Shown in pieces: positions 28,394 to 42,631 of a DNA stretch of 64,000 nucleotides. The DNA comes from Ficedula albicollis (Eukaryota > Chordata > Aves > Passeriformes > Muscicapidae): positions 3,865,425 to 3,929,424 of the forward strand of contig NC_021678.1 of assembly GCF_000247815.1 (NCBI RefSeq). Direction: 5' to 3'. Both the position numbers and the translations under genes were made by a program. The notes under the pieces were generated by a model. It worked only from the letters and a program-made list of their open reading frames with translations. It was not told the DNA's origin and did no database searches. Within the stretch, counting starts at the first letter, position 1, and each line of letters starts with the position of its first letter.

Positions 28394-31215
28394 CTTGTCT
28401 GAATTATTTGAAGGCATGGCATATGGAAAAGGTGTGGGAATTTGGGAAGCTGTCCCCCCAGCACAGTCATGGCAGGTGAGGTCATGGCTGGAACAGCTGG
28501 AAGAAGCTCCTCCTGTTTGACACTGAGAGCCCCCAGGCAAAGAGTGCCCTGCCCTCATCCTGCTGTTTGTAGACTAAAATACACATTTTTTTTATTAATT
28601 CTTTTCAAAATGTGTTTGTGGTGTAGGGGGAGGAAGGAATTGTGGTCTTTGGGTTGTGCAGGCGTGCTGTGCCCTGGTGACCCCAGCAGTGATAACTGAG
28701 CTGTTGGGACTGATTTATATCTGGTTTTTTGTTACATTCATGATGGTCTGAAAATGAGAATGGTGGTAGCTGTTCCTCATGGGACAACACATCTACTTCC
28801 AAGAAAATTTGTGCTATTTCCCATTTTACATCTCCACCTCTGGTAGTTATTTTCCCTAAGTTACAGAAAGCAGCTCTCCTCTACCTGCCCCAAATCTCTG
28901 AGGCGTGATTTGTGCCCTGATAATTTCCTGGAACAATAAAACAATATCCATGGGTTTGGGTAGGAATGTCAATGGGCCAATTTCTGTGCTGACCATTCCA
29001 GAAGCCTGATATCGTATTTCCCACCTGGAATAGTGGGAATTGCTGTGATGAATGTTGGCATCAGCAACCAGAAAAGCATGAGAATGCACATGGGAAATAT
29101 CAAATGAGGAATATTCCCATCAGGATTGCAGCTGGTGATGTCAGAACTCACTTTATTCAGAAATTAATGTTGGAGCTGAATTTAATGCCAAAGCTTTTTA
29201 ACAGGCTGAGAATGAGACATCAATGAAAGTAGGACTTAGGTTTTTTTCCTATATAGAGTGTTTTTTCTTGACTCAGACCCCAAAATTAATTGTTATTTTT
29301 ATTAACTCTCCAAGAGGTGCTGGGATCACTCTGCTCCTGCTCCTCTGCTCCCTGCTCTAATTCCCACTTTCCTTTTGTGTCCTTCAGTGATGCCACCGCT
29401 GGACTCACCTGACCTTTCCATTGCTCCTTTTCCCAGGGAATAACTGAAAATCTCAGAGTTTCTTTCAAAATTTCACAATCAAACCTGAAAGCCTTTGGGA
29501 TGCCCCACCTTGCTGCCCTGCTCTCTCCTTTCTTGTTCTCTCCAGCATTTTTTGGGTTTTTTGGCTGTCCTGGAAAGGAGCCCTTTCCTCTTTCTGCTTT
29601 TTGCTTTTCTCTTTTTCCTTTTTCCTTTTCCTTTCCCTTTCTTCTCTGCAGCTTTTATGGGCTGAATCCTTTTCCAGTGCCCTTGAACTGAACTTCCCAG
29701 GAATAATGAGGGTTATATTCTATTTTCATGGGACACCTTCCTTGCCATCCCCTGCTCCCACTAAAACCTTCCCATCTGCTGCCCTATGAACCTCATTGTC
29801 CTGAATTTTCCAGGGAAAAGAGAATGGAATGGAGGATTGAAAATACTTGTCACTCTGGGACGCAGAGTCAGGCACACAAGTGTAGATGTGGCAGGAATTT
29901 CATCTCAGGGTAACATTTCCAGAGAGATATATATGAATAAAAGATATATTTATTCTACAGGATGAAAATAGGAAAATACCTATTGTAATTCCTGTATCTT
30001 CAGGGAGAACCACAGCTCCTTCTGTTGCAATCTTTGTGCTTTTGGGAACAGGCATCCAACAACCAAAAAGCGTTGGGAAAGAGCTTGAGAAGCAGTAAAA
30101 TTCTGGTGTAGGAAAGCAGATGGAATTTGTGATGGGAAAGGGCTGGAAAAATGGCCTGTGAGGTGGAAGGACAATGAGGGAAGGTTCCCTCCTGGGGGAA
30201 GCCATTCCCTCCTGGCATGAAGCCATTCTTTGGTCACAGTGCTAAGACATTCCCTATTCCCATTGCAGCCCAGTTGGGAAGAGTAGAAAAGGGAACTAAA
30301 AGCAGTCACAGGTAGGAATGCAGTCCAGGGTAGTGCAGTTTTCCAGCCAGGAGCTCCGTGGAGATGGAGATGTACCCATATGTAGGGGCCACCATAAAAT
30401 GGAAGCAGTGCTTCAAGCGCTGATGTGCAGGAGAATGAATAAAAACAACTCCAAAAGAACCAATTAACCCAACCTTCTAACTCTGGCAAGTTGGGAAGCA
30501 TTTTTGCCATCCCTGTTGCTAAATAGTAGGGGTTTTTTTTTCCATAATTCCAGGGTGTTTTCCCCCTATTTCCCAACACCTGTGCTCTGTGTGTATCCCA
30601 TGACTGCGGATCCAGCACACGGTCTCCAAGGACCGGCAGGAATTTTTATCATCCATTATCTCAGATACTCTTTACACTTGCAAGCACAGGGTGATTTCAG
30701 AATATCTTTTAGCCTTTATTTCCCTTTCTCTGGCAGGGAGGTGGGAGCCCTGATGGATTTAGATCTCTGAGGCATAAGAAGCTTTTCCAGGCTTTGGGAA
30801 AGGCAATTCCCTGAAACAAAACCCTCCCAGAGGCTTTGGAGGGCGAGAGCTCCGAAGCTGGGACAGCTGCAAAGTGACAGGGGGATGGTGTCACCATCTG
30901 CTCCCCTCAGGCTGGAGCTGCTCCTGCAGGCATGGCTTGGAGAGGTGGCAGCTGGGCCTGGGAGCAGATGGATCTCCTGAGGGCACCCATGGCAGAAATT
31001 CAATTAACTGGTGGGAAACGTGGCCCTGCCCTTTCCGGGCTGCTGTTGCTGTGGCCTGGCCTCCGTGCCCTCAGCTCCAGCACGGATGGAGGGGGGTTAT
31101 GATTGCAAAATTGTGGAATTTCCATCAGGCCCTTTGTGGTTTGTTTAATTCCAATATTACAAGCGTGATGGATCTGCTTCCCTTTCTCCAAGTCAGGCCC
31201 CTCTCCCAGGTACCA

Positions 31216-31738
31216 AGCAATAGAAGAGGAAATGAGCAGGGGAGGTTCAGACTGACCATCAGGAAGAATTTCTTCACCAAGAGGGTTGTAAAGCATTGGA
31301 GCAGAGTGCCCAGGGAAGTGGTAGAATCCCCAAAAATCATAATCCTGGCATGGTCTGGAGGTGTCCAAGGCTTGGAGCACCCTGGGATAGTGGAAGGTGT
31401 CCCTGCACGTGTCAGAAGATGAGCTTTAAGGTCCCACCAGGGGAGGTTCAGACCGACCATCAGGAAGAATTTCTTCACCAAAAGGGTTGTAAAGCATTGG
31501 AGCAGAGTGCCCAGGCAGGGGAGGTTCAGACTGACCATCAGGAAGAATTTCTTCACCAAGAGGGTTGTAAAGCATTGGAGCAGAGTGCCCAGGGAAGTGG
31601 TAGAATCCCCAAAAATCATAATCCTGGCATGGTCTGGAGGTGTCCAAGGCTTGGAGCACCCTGGGATAGTGGAAGGTGTCCCTGCACGTGTCAGAAGATG
31701 AGCTTTAAGGTCCCAGCCCAAACCATTCTGGAATTCTG
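31216..31738 (+). mobile_element. CR1 LINE 3' fragment with internal duplications
   Basis: A sense CR1 copy (GGGGAGGTTCAGACTGACC, AGAATTTCTTCACCAAGAG, CACCCTGGGATAGTGGAAGG). It ends in a normal CCCAAACCATTCTGGAATTC terminus after rearrangement into three tandem pieces. Confidence 0.83.
31237..31716. repeat. Tandem triplication within CR1 (201, 78 and about 201 bp)
   Basis: Segments at 31237-31437, 31438-31515 and 31516-31716 all start CAGGGGAGGTTCAGA. The first and third look essentially identical along their full length. The middle one stops after CAGAGTGCCCAGG and carries two or three differences. Confidence 0.95.
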
Positions 31739-32206
31739 CGCTGGTTTCCATGATTCTGGGCCTTCCCTCTCTGCCCTTTTTTTGCCAATATATGATGGAA
31801 TGAACTGGAAAGGACCAGAGGGCAGAGCAGGATGTGATGGCTCTCACAGCATCCTGCTTGGGAGCACGGCCCTGGGACTCCTGAGGAACAGTTTATTTTC
31901 TGCTTTTCCAGCAGGGATGAATTGATATTATTGGCTCTTCCTGCCTAAAATCACAACACAGAATGGATTCTACCAAAGCTCCATCTAACGTGGCATTTCC
32001 AGCACCCAGAATGAATTGCTGACCATCATCCTGAACCAGAGCTGCAGCTTTGATCATTTATGATCCCTGCTGGGTTGAATATCCTCAGGCAGTTTTAAAA
32101 TCTTCCTTCTCCTCCTGCACACTTTGAAATGTGGCATTAATTGCCACAGAAGGTTTGGGCTTTTAATGGTGGTTGGTTGATTTTTTTTTTGGTTTTTTTT
32201 TTTTGT

Positions 32207-32280
32207 GGATGAGCCATCTGCTGCTTGAGGCAATTCCTCCAAGGATGAGCCATCTGCTGCTTGAGGCAATTCCTCCAAGG
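32207..32280. repeat. Tandem duplication, 36 bp x 2
   Basis: Two perfect copies of a 36-base unit (GGATGAGCCATCTGCTGC then TTGAGGCAATTCCTCCAA) follow a T-rich stretch. Confidence 0.95.
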
Positions 32281-32395
32281 CCTCAGATGTGCAGTTGACT
32301 TGTTGATTTTTAGGGTCTGTTGTCTGAGACCGTACATGTGGCAACAAGCTGGGTGAAGCCAATTTTCTGGCACATTTAGTGACTTGTGAAGATTT

Positions 32396-32482
32396 CTGGA
32401 AGGTGTCCCTGCCTATGGCAAGGCAGCTGGAAGTACATGATCTGTAAAATCCCTTCCAACTCAAATCATTCTGGGATCTTCT
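32396..32482 (+). mobile_element. CR1 LINE 3' end
   Basis: A short sense tail from CTGGAAGGTGTCCCTGCC to CATTCTGGGATCTTCTGA. Confidence 0.78.
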
Positions 32483-32873
32483 GAGCTCAGCCCTACTTTT
32501 TTGTTATAAGAACCACAATGATAGAAAAGAAAATTCCATGTCTTAAGCCTATTGTGATATGTTTCTATATAAATATCATGTACATAAAACATTATATTTA
32601 TATAAATGTTTGGAGCTGGACCTCAGCACCTGCAGTGCAATTCTGTGTTCTGACAGACAGTTCAGTTTATAATCTCAGGGTTTTTCCTAATTTCTGTGCA
32701 ATTTAAAAATTTTAAGCTGGTACCACCTTAGTCAGGCTGGTCAAATAGATCCTCAAGGAAACACCTCGGGTTCTGAAGGGATGGGGCTGGTCAGGAATGA
32801 AAGGCTGGTGCACAGAAATTCACCTCTTTTTTTTTTTTTCACTTATTTTCTAAGAAAAAAAGAAAACAAATAT

Positions 32874-33262
32874 CAGAATCATGGAGTGGTTTGAGGGGAA
32901 AGGGACCTTAAAGATTCAGAATTCCTGCCATGTCAGGGACACCTTCCACTGTCCCAGGTTGCTCCAAGCCCCATCCAGCCTGGCCTTGGGCACTTCCAGG
33001 GATCCAGGGGCAGCCACAGCTGCTCTGGGCACCCTGTGCCAGGGCCTGCCCACCCTCCCAGGGAACAATTCCTTCCCAACATCTCACCTAAATTTCCCCC
33101 TCCGTCTGTTTGAAGCCATTCCCCTTTGTCCTGTCCCTCCATCCTTTGTCCAAAAATCTTTCTCCATCTTCGCTGTTGTCCTCTTCAGGCACAGTGGAGT
33201 CACCCCAAAGCTTCCCTTCTCTAGGCTAAACAATCCCAATTCTCTCAGCCTTTTAATATCTG
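32874..33262 (-). mobile_element. CR1 LINE 3' fragment
   Basis: An antisense CR1 copy from the terminus CAGAATCATGGAGTGGTTTG through the common blocks to AATTCTCTCAGCCTTTTAAT. Somewhat more diverged in its 5' part. Confidence 0.83.
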
Positions 33263-33320
33263 TCTTTAAAGTATTTTTATCAACTGAAAATCTCCCTCAG
33301 GGAAAAAGAGTCATTAGGAG

Positions 33321-33353
33321 GTAAGGTCCTTTCCAACCCAAACCTTTCTAGGA
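33321..33353 (+). mobile_element. CR1 LINE 3' terminus, tiny
   Basis: Only GTAAGGTCCTTTCCAACCCA and AACCTTTCTAGG remain of a sense CR1 tail. Confidence 0.45.
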
Positions 33354-33440
33354 GTCTAAAAAAAAAATAAAAATTTTACTACTCTTCTTCTCCTCCTAGG
33401 GGTCTAAAAAAATCAAATTTTACTACTCTTCTTCTCCTCC
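33349..33440. repeat. Tandem duplication, about 48 bp x 2
   Basis: Copies start at 33349 and 33397. Each has GTCTAAAAAAA followed by TTTTACTACTCTTCTTCTCC. They differ in the A-run length and a few bases. Confidence 0.9.
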
Positions 33441-34236
33441 TCACAAAAAGGGCATAAATGACATTAATTTGTGTGGGGAAGTTACACTCAGAGCCAACTT
33501 GATGACTCAGATGTAGTTAGTAAATAATCAAGTGGTTTGGAGTCTTAAAGACAATTGCTAGTTTAGAAAATCACAGTTTACGAATTGTTCTTGCTTTTCT
33601 CCAACTGAGTCATAGCCCAGGACTCAAATTGTTGGTTTTTTTCCTTTGAAGATGTTGTCTAAAGAGCAGAGACAATATTCCTCCTGCTGAGGTAAAAAAT
33701 AACCAAAAATAATAAAAATATATATCTAATGTTGGGCAAGCAGAGTGTGCCAGATGGAGGAAGAAAGGCAGAATTCCAGGGGTTTGGGGCAAAGCAGCAA
33801 CTACAGAAGGTCTGTAGTTACCCATATATTTGCTTTTGCTGCAATTAACACCTCCAAGAATTTTTCCAATGGCTTTTTCCCTCTGTCTTTCTTCAGAGCC
33901 TGAAAAAAAAATTGCTGCAATAAGGAATGCATAGGAAATAATAAATGTTATTGCCATGTATTAGCTAAGAAAGCTGCTGGAGCACCATTCACATCAAAAG
34001 AATACGGTTTCAATTTATAAAATCTTTTCAATAACACAATTTAGGGGATTTATTTTCCTGTTTGAGTGGAATGGGTGGTGATGGAAGAGATTTCAGGGGT
34101 CAGATCTGGTTCTTGCTTCCTGGAAAGAGCAAAACCCTGGGATTGCACTTTGTTTTTCACATCTGGAGGGTGTGAAACAGCCTGGCAGGGCTGAGGGCTC
34201 CAAACTCTTCCCTTTTCTCTCTTTTCATGATTTTTT

Positions 34237-34320
34237 ACAAGCAATTCCTGTGTTGTGCACAAAAAAAAAAAAAAAAAAAAAAAAGGGAAAAAAAAGACAA
34301 GCAATTCCTGTGTTGTGCAC
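34237..34320. repeat. 24-bp direct repeat around a poly-A run
   Basis: ACAAGCAATTCCTGTGTTGT plus GCAC occurs at 34237-34260 and 34297-34320. The copies are separated by A24, GGG and A8. The second copy is again followed by an A-rich run. The layout mirrors the poly-G sites at 15145 and 18179. Confidence 0.93.
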
Positions 34321-35228
34321 AAAAAAAAAAAATAATAAAAAGAGGGGAAAAAAGTTCCCACATAATTTTTGTCCTGCAGCAATACCTTGCTGTCAATAAT
34401 AACCATCACCTATTAGATGCAAATGTTTTATCCTAGGATTTAAAAATGAGGATGTTTGTGTCAAAATGATCGTTTGTGACAAATATTTCTAGTTGGGGAA
34501 AAAAAAAATCCATGCTGCGAAATAAATGTGTTTTTAATGAGAGGAGAGAAAAATCCCTGTACAAGAGTTCCAGTGAGGAAATCACACATTTTTCCTGGGA
34601 AAATGCTTCCATCAAAGTATTCCTGCCAGCTCTGTTCAAGTTTGTAAGCATTAAGTATAACTGAGGAGTGCAGCAGTGAATTTGAATTCTCTTGGCTTCC
34701 TATTAAAAAAAAAACCCAAACCAGTGAAGATGCCTATAGGGGATGCAGGAGTAGGAATTAATTCATGGGATGTAGACAGGATAATCCATGTTAGCAAACC
34801 CTCAGAGAAGGTTTACAACAAGATGGAATTGAAGAGGGGAAAAGAGAGCAAAAAATGGGATATCAGCTTAAATTTATAGCTAAATTTACTCCAGCTCCTC
34901 GTGATGTGGCTCCTGTTCAAATCTCCTTTTATACCCAGGATGGATTTGGGTTTGTATGTCAGGCTTTGGAGTTCTGTTTAAAATTCCTGTAATTTATCAA
35001 TTTTAGAAAACTGTGGGAGTTTTCTGCACAGTAACCTGGAATAGAGATGCAGGGCACACTCATTTGGTGATCATTATGAGGCACCATTGTAATTAAGTGT
35101 TAAGGCCTGTGGTTTATAAATAATCTCATTTTCTCTATTAGAGTCATATTAAAATAATTCCACCTCTAAAATGCAGAATAATATCAGTTCATGGCTTGCA
35201 TTTTGCCTGCTGTAATTAAACACAAAGG

Positions 35229-35400
35229 GACCAAAGGAAACAGCCTTAGGTTGCACCAGAGGAGGTTTAGGTTGGATATAAAGGGAAATTTCTCCACCAA
35301 AATGTTGTCAGTCACTGAGACAGGCACCCATGGCAGTGGTGGGATCAGCATTCCTGGGGGGATTTAAGGGATGTATGCAGGTGGCACTTGGGGAAGGGGT
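35229..35400 (+). mobile_element. CR1 LINE fragment, second subfamily
   Basis: A sense CR1 piece (CAAAGGAAACAGCCTTAGGT, then GAGGAGGTTTAGGTTGGATA) cut off without a 3' terminus where the next CR1 copy begins in the opposite orientation. Confidence 0.72.
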
Positions 35401-35403
35401 GAA

Positions 35404-35722
35404 AGCCCATCCAGTGCCACCCCCTGCCATGAGCAGGGACACCTTCCACTGTCCCAGGCTGCTCCCAGCCCCATCCAGCCTGGCCTTGGACACTGCCAGG
35501 GATCCAGCACTGCCAGGGATCCAGGGGCAGCCACAGCTGCTCTGGGCACCCTGTGCCAGGGCCTGCCCACCCTCCCAGGGAACAATTCCTTCCCAATATC
35601 CCATCTGAATTTCCCCTTTGTCAGTGGGAAGCCATTCCCCTTGTCCTGTCTCTTCCACTCCTTGTCCCCAGTCCCTCTCCAGCTCTCTTGGAGCCCCTTT
35701 AGGCACTGGAAGGGGCTCAGTC
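35404..35722 (-). mobile_element. CR1 LINE fragment
   Basis: An antisense CR1 copy from AGCCCATCCAGTGCCACCCC to GCACTGGAAGGGGCTCAG. A small extra duplication of CACTGCCAGGGATCCAG lies near 35500. It abuts the sense copy upstream, suggesting a nested or inverted insertion. Confidence 0.85.
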
Positions 35723-35736
35723 AGTGATACCAACCT

Positions 35737-35866
35737 GGGAGCAATGTAGGAGTAATCCTGATTTACTTATGTTTGCTGTTCTCCTCCCTCCATAAACACC
35801 CGGGAGCAATGTAGGAGTAATCCTGATTTATTTATGTTTGCTGTTCTCCTCCCTCCATAAACACCC
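35737..35866. repeat. Tandem duplication, 65 bp x 2
   Basis: Copies at 35737-35801 and 35802-35866 start GGGAGCAATGTAGGAGTAAT. They appear to differ at one base (TTTACTTATG versus TTTATTTATG). Confidence 0.95.
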
Positions 35867-38752
35867 AGAGTTTCACAGGCTGAGTACTATTCCTGTCCTG
35901 TATATGTGTCCATTTCTTTACAGCCATCACTCTACCAGCCCCCTGCTTTGAATGTGATGAATATTAACATCAGTTTTAAGTGTCAGAGCAGATCTTTTAC
36001 TCATGTCCAGGCTTGACACAGGGGCTGTTTGTGCTGGTGATGGCAGATCAGGCTCCAACAACTCCACTGTCAGTGGCAGCCTCTGATCTCACTTTGAGTT
36101 GCCCTGGCTGTTGATAAAAAAAAATATACACTTAAGCTTTTAATTCCTTGGTGCATTCCAGAAGATTCCTGTTGTCCCCACCTTTCCCTGTCCCGGTGTG
36201 GTGTCACTGTGATTTCAAAGTGAGAGCTGGAGCCAGCCTGGCCACTGGCATCCTGGGGAGCTGGCTGGGAATACCCACCCTGAGAAGGGTAGCACTTAGA
36301 AGTGATAAATGGTGTTCATCACTACCCGAATTTGGGGGTTATTTAGGTGAGGGCACAGTCTGAGCATGGCTCTTGTGAGAGGCAGTGCTCCTGTGACAGG
36401 GCCAGGATTGGCGGGAGGAGCTGGGCTTACCTTTGGGTTTGGCTCCCAGAACTGGGATTTTGGGATGGTTTTGCTCTTAAAGAAAACCAGAAGAGCCTGT
36501 TTTTTATTGTAAAGTCCATGTGGGGGAGACCCAGAGTCCCTTTTTGCTGAACACAGAAAAGTTGGTCTTACCCTTTCTTTTACCATTAATATATTTGTAA
36601 AAACGTTTTTAATTATCCTTTACAAAAGTTGCCAAATTAAGTTTGAACTGAGCTTTGGCCTCCCTAATTTTTTTCCTTTGTGCCCTAGCAACCCCCTTAA
36701 ATACTTCCTGAGAGATCTGACCCTCCTTCCAAAGAGGAATACATCCTCTTTTTATTCCTAAATTCCTTCAAAACCTGGTTGCCCATCCAGGCTGGATGTT
36801 TGCCTCGTCAACTCATCCTTTGGCACACAAGGATAGTCTGTTCCTGTGCTCTCAAAATCTCTGTTTTGAAGCAGCACATGTCCCACCACAACTCTGTCCT
36901 GCTCTGGGATGCAAAAGTAATTCTCTTCTGGTCTCTTCTCAGAGTCATCTTCATGGTCCCCATTATCTACAATCTTTCTTTTGCTATTTCCCTTCATTTC
37001 CTTCTCTCTTTTGGAGCTTTTCCCTCACCAGATGAACACATTTTGCGCTCTGAGTTCTGAGCTGCTGCCCCATTTTCCCCTCTCTTACCATCAGTGTTAT
37101 TTATTGTGTGGAAAGCTGTTGGGATTTCTTCTCCCACAGTTTTACAGCATCGAGTCATGATTTGAGCTGGAGGGGGCTCACAGGGGGCACCTGGCACAAC
37201 TCCAGCCTTAAAGGGATTAGAGCCTCTATCTGAATGGATAGATTTGATTCTTATTTCTTTTTCCTTTCTTCATCTTTTGGTCAATCAGCTCAACTTGGTC
37301 TTTAAGTACAGCCATTCCTAGGCATTCATAAAAAATCCCAGGACCACCAATCCGTTTTTGTACTTGAAGAGTTGTCACTGGAATTCAGAGCTGCCAACTA
37401 TAACCTTCTCTTGGCATCCCAAACTTCCTTCATCCTCTACGTGGTGGAAGAGTTGTGTTGATCCTCCAGCCTCCACATGGGGATTTCAGGTGTTTGTTTC
37501 CTCCTTTTTGTCTTCTTTCTTTGGTGTTTTTTTTCCTCTCTTCAATCAACTTTCAGCTCATTTCCTCTGCCCTGATGTCTCACAGCTCATTTCTGGACTT
37601 GTCTCTCTCCCAACAAAATACAGAAAGTTCCAAGATTTCCATATGGCAAAACCCTCCAGAGGTTTTATGGCTGGACACTGTGAGGCTGCTCTGGAATTGC
37701 TGTTATCCATCAGGATTACTTTGACCCTTTTGTTTGGACCCTGACTTCTCAGTTTTTGTGCCTCAAACCCCAATTCTTTTTCCCTCCATGACCTGCCCCC
37801 ATGAAACCTTTCCCATTGGTGATTTTGGCATCCCACACCCATTTATTGTACCCCAAAATGTATTCTGGGGCTTCTTCCAGATGCTCCTGAGTCTGGGAGA
37901 ATTTCCCAGTAAAGACCCACAGAGCTGCTTAGGCTTTGAGACACCCTAGAAAGTGCAGATTTGCTGACCATAATTACATTTCCTGTATTTATTTCTTTAA
38001 ATTGATGTTTTTCACCGAGGTCTCTGCAGGCTTTTGCTGTTTGAAGCAAGGTGTCAGTGATTCTCTCAGGAATTTCAGCACAGATTGTCCCAAATCCAAC
38101 AGGAGGGATGGGAATCCTTGAGCTGCGTGCCTTGGATGGAACAGATATTTTTCAGAGGTTTAGCTGTGTTAATATCAAATTTAAAAAAAAGGAAAATGTT
38201 CATTTAAAACTACCAAAGCTGTGGGCAACCTTCATCTCAATTTAATCTCAGGTTTGTTCGGGCTGAAAAAGTGGTTTAGGGTTATGTGGCAGAACTCCTC
38301 TAACGAAGCAATTTCACTCCGTTTGCTGAAAGCGCTGGCAGAGATTTAAATTCATCAAAATGTTTTATATTTAATTTTTTTCCCCCCTCAGCCCCTGGGT
38401 TTGTAAAATCTAGTTCGTGATTCCTGAAGTCTAAAAGCTCTGAATGACACATTTTTAAGGCACCTGCTAAATTCCATTATGTCCACAGTCAGGCTGTAAT
38501 TAAATGAATGGTTGGCAGTTGTAGAATTGAGAAGAAACTGGAAGGTTTTTAGAGTTTTATATAAACCATGGTCTTGTAAAGATGAAAATGACTATTACAG
38601 GAGGTTACTCAGCATTTGTCCTAGGTGCTGATTTATTTTCTCATCCTGTAGTATAATTTTGGATATAAAATATTTGGGAACTTCACCCTCAAGAAATTGT
38701 GTTAAAATATGACTTTTGCACCATTGTAGGGCAGAGGTGGTGACAGGGAATA

Positions 38753-38800
38753 TCAGAATCCTGGAATGTTTTGGTTTGGAAGGGGCATTAAGGATCATCC
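38753..38800 (-). mobile_element. CR1 LINE 3' terminus, short
   Basis: Antisense terminus only: CAGAATCCTGGAATGTTTTG and GGAAGGGGCATTAAGGATC. Confidence 0.65.
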
Positions 38801-39114
38801 TTATTTCCATTTCCACAGTTTAATGCAGTGCCTGTAAGGATAGCTCTGGCTGGGACTTTCTCTCCTATCTTGCATTTGGAATTGGCATCTGAAATTCTCC
38901 CAGTGCTCTCTTCAAGCTTCCTGGGATAAATCTGCCTGAAGGAAAACTGAGGTGGTACAAAAAGGTGTTTGGTTCTTGTTCTTCACGGGACCTGGAACTG
39001 GGGCTGTGGTAAAAACCACAGTCTGGGACATTTACAAATGAGTTGGATTTGCCAGAGGGAGTGGGGAAGTGTGAGCAGGAAATAGACAAAAATCAGCTGA
39101 ATATTGGCCAAAAA

Positions 39115-39290
39115 AGAGTTCCAGAGGTCCTGCTCCATCTTCCTGCTCCAAGCAGGGATGTCCCAGCTCCTGGAGCAAAGCCATCATTCCCTTGTCCAGC
39201 CTAATCTTAAAACTCTCCAAGAAAGGAGCATCACCTATTACACTGCTCCAAATTTTCCTGAAGTTTTCCATCATGTCCCAGCTAAACCTC
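39115..39290 (-). mobile_element. Possible old CR1 fragment
   Basis: Motifs such as CTGCTCCAAGCAGGGATGTC, TCCAGCCTAATCTTAAAACT and GGAGCATCACCTATTACACT resemble a diverged antisense CR1 of an older subfamily. The match is by eye and weak. Confidence 0.4.
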
Positions 39291-40176
39291 CTAAATGACA
39301 ACTTGGAGCTGCTTAAAAAAAAATTCCTGGGGGAATAAATCCCAAGAAAAATAATTTAAGCTAAGGAATCTGGGATTTAACAGGGATTATTGCCACTGTT
39401 TGCTTCAAAAGGCTCTTGAGCGTGGTCTTTATTGTCAGGAAAATGGAATATATCTAGTCTCCATGGATTTGGGGGTGTCCACAAGGGCACAGAATTAATC
39501 CATAGGCATTGCATTATATTTTTTTAATCTTCCATCATGTGTCCTTTCTGGACAGGCTCTTAGAGACTTGGAGAAATAACAAATAGGAAATAATTTGGCA
39601 GTTTGGGAGAGATCCCTCCACCTGGGAAACTTGGGAGAGCTGCAACTCTGGAGAAGTCAGAGCCTTTTGCACTGTTGGTTTATTGTCCTGCTGCTGCAAA
39701 AAAAAAATGAGGAAAAATTAATATTTTAAACTTTCCCCCAGCGTGTCCTTGAGCAACATCAGATATTTTATGGATAAAGCAAATAAAGCTCCCTAGCCAG
39801 GACATCTCCAAGGAATGCAGGCTCATTTAGGAAATGTTTTATCATTTGCAAACTCTTGATGAAAGGTCTGTAATAAAGTATTGGAGTTAACCTTGTAGCT
39901 GTATTTCTCCTTTTATGGCTGCAGAAGATACTTTTTCCATGTGGAGATTCCAGATTAAGGATAGTGAGAGAGTGGAAGGGAAGGATTTTAATTGTCAGGA
40001 GCTTTGAAGTCATAATGGGACAATGACCCTGTGTTCCTGCTGGAGCTCAGGAGAAGCATTGGATCACTTCTCAGTTTGGGGGATCCACATTTTCCATCCA
40101 GGCCCAAGTTGTTATCAGCATCCAGGGCTTGGAGAGGGATGAGGTAGCCATGGGAAAAGGGACTTGGATTTCTTTG

Positions 40177-41240
<1,064 letters not shown>

Positions 41241-42210
41241 GACAAGGTGGGGGTTGGTTTATCAGTGGTCTTGGAGGTCTTCTTATTCCTTCTTTGTGTT
41301 AGTCTCTTGTTAAATAATGTTAAATTGTGGCTGCTGAGTCCTTCATGAAGAAAATGTGTCAAGGACCATTTCATGTGACTCTGGCTGCTGAATTCTGTTG
41401 TTGCTGCTCTTCATTTTAGAGGAAAATAATGCAAATAAATGGTTTCCTCTTTATCTGTGGCAGTTCCCTGGGGTTTTGGCATTTCCTGGGTCTTGGGCTT
41501 TGCCTGGCTTTGAATGATTTGATCAAGGCTGGCAGATAAGTTCCCTGTGCAGGGGAGGTTTGTCTGCAAGGCACCAGTTTCTGGAAACTCTTCTGATTTG
41601 TTCAAGGTTTAATTGATTTGTCCTTGAATGGGATAATTAGCATTTAATGTATCTTAAAGATGCTCTTGTTGACCACTGGCTGATTAAAACAGCAATGTAT
41701 GGGATCTGGTAGGGTTTTATTTCACTTTAATGAAAAAGTGGTCATTTTGTGCCCCTGGGTTGTTTCACTTGGGGAATATAATTAATTACGGACTAGTGAG
41801 ACTCTGGTTCATTAAAATAATTCTGAATAAATTACACGAGTAATTGGGTTGGATCATTAATGAGTTTGGCAGGCAAGGAGATTCTACCATCCCAGTGTGT
41901 CACTCAGATTTGGGTTTATCTGTTACTTCAGACTAAACTCAAGACACAGTTTACCTACAAATATGAGCTTTAATTCCTATAGGATATTCCTAAAGCTGTG
42001 TTTGCTCTTCCCTGCCTTTCCGAGCTGCTGGAAACACTGTAATAAGTGATATCAATATCATTGAGGGTTTCCTGGCAGCAATGGGAATGGTGAGCCCACT
42101 GGAAATGGTTTTGCCACCAGCAGAGAGGGATTTCAGAGCATAGTTCCCACCTCAGTAGTGGGAAACACTGGTGGGACACAGTGGCTCCCTGCAGGGAATA
42201 AAACTGTGCA

Positions 42211-42312
42211 TGTGGCACTCAGGGTCAGGGTTTAGGGGGGGACTGGGCACTCTTGGGTGCATGGTTGGACTCGATGATCCTAGAGGCCTTTTCCAACAGT
42301 TCTGTGATTCCT
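42211..42312 (+). mobile_element. CR1 LINE 3' end, second subfamily
   Basis: A sense tail: TGTGGCACTCAGGGTCAGGG, then GGTTGGACTCGATGATCCTA and TTTTCCAACAGTTCTGTGAT. Confidence 0.8.
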
Positions 42313-42631
42313 TGCTTGTCCTGATGCTGGCAGATCCAGCCATGGTGGGATGGGTGCAGTTACAGGGGTTTAGAACAGATTCCATGCAGGACTTGGAAGC
42401 AAAGGATAAGGGATGAGATAATCATCTCTTTCAGCATCAGAAGTCAGCAACAGTAAGGATTTCAGCTGGATATGGGAATACCTGCAGTGTCCATCCTCAG
42501 TGTGTTGTGGCAGCTCTTGGGTTTAATTGGAATTCCCTGCCCAGGCAGGTGGATTCCCCAGGGGGTGGCACGAACGGAGTTTCTGCGCCCAGAGAAAAGG
42601 CAGAGCAGGGGCTGTGACAGATGGCAGCCCA

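Noticed and set aside
29575..29700. Long pyrimidine tract ending in CTGCAG, a possible extra exon acceptor
   Set aside because: The sequence after it does not encode any PRKG1 segment, and the known exons on either side already join in frame without it.
36779..37060. Moderately long reading frames on both strands
   Set aside because: No recognisable protein, no splice context, and the length is expected by chance in intronic DNA of this size.
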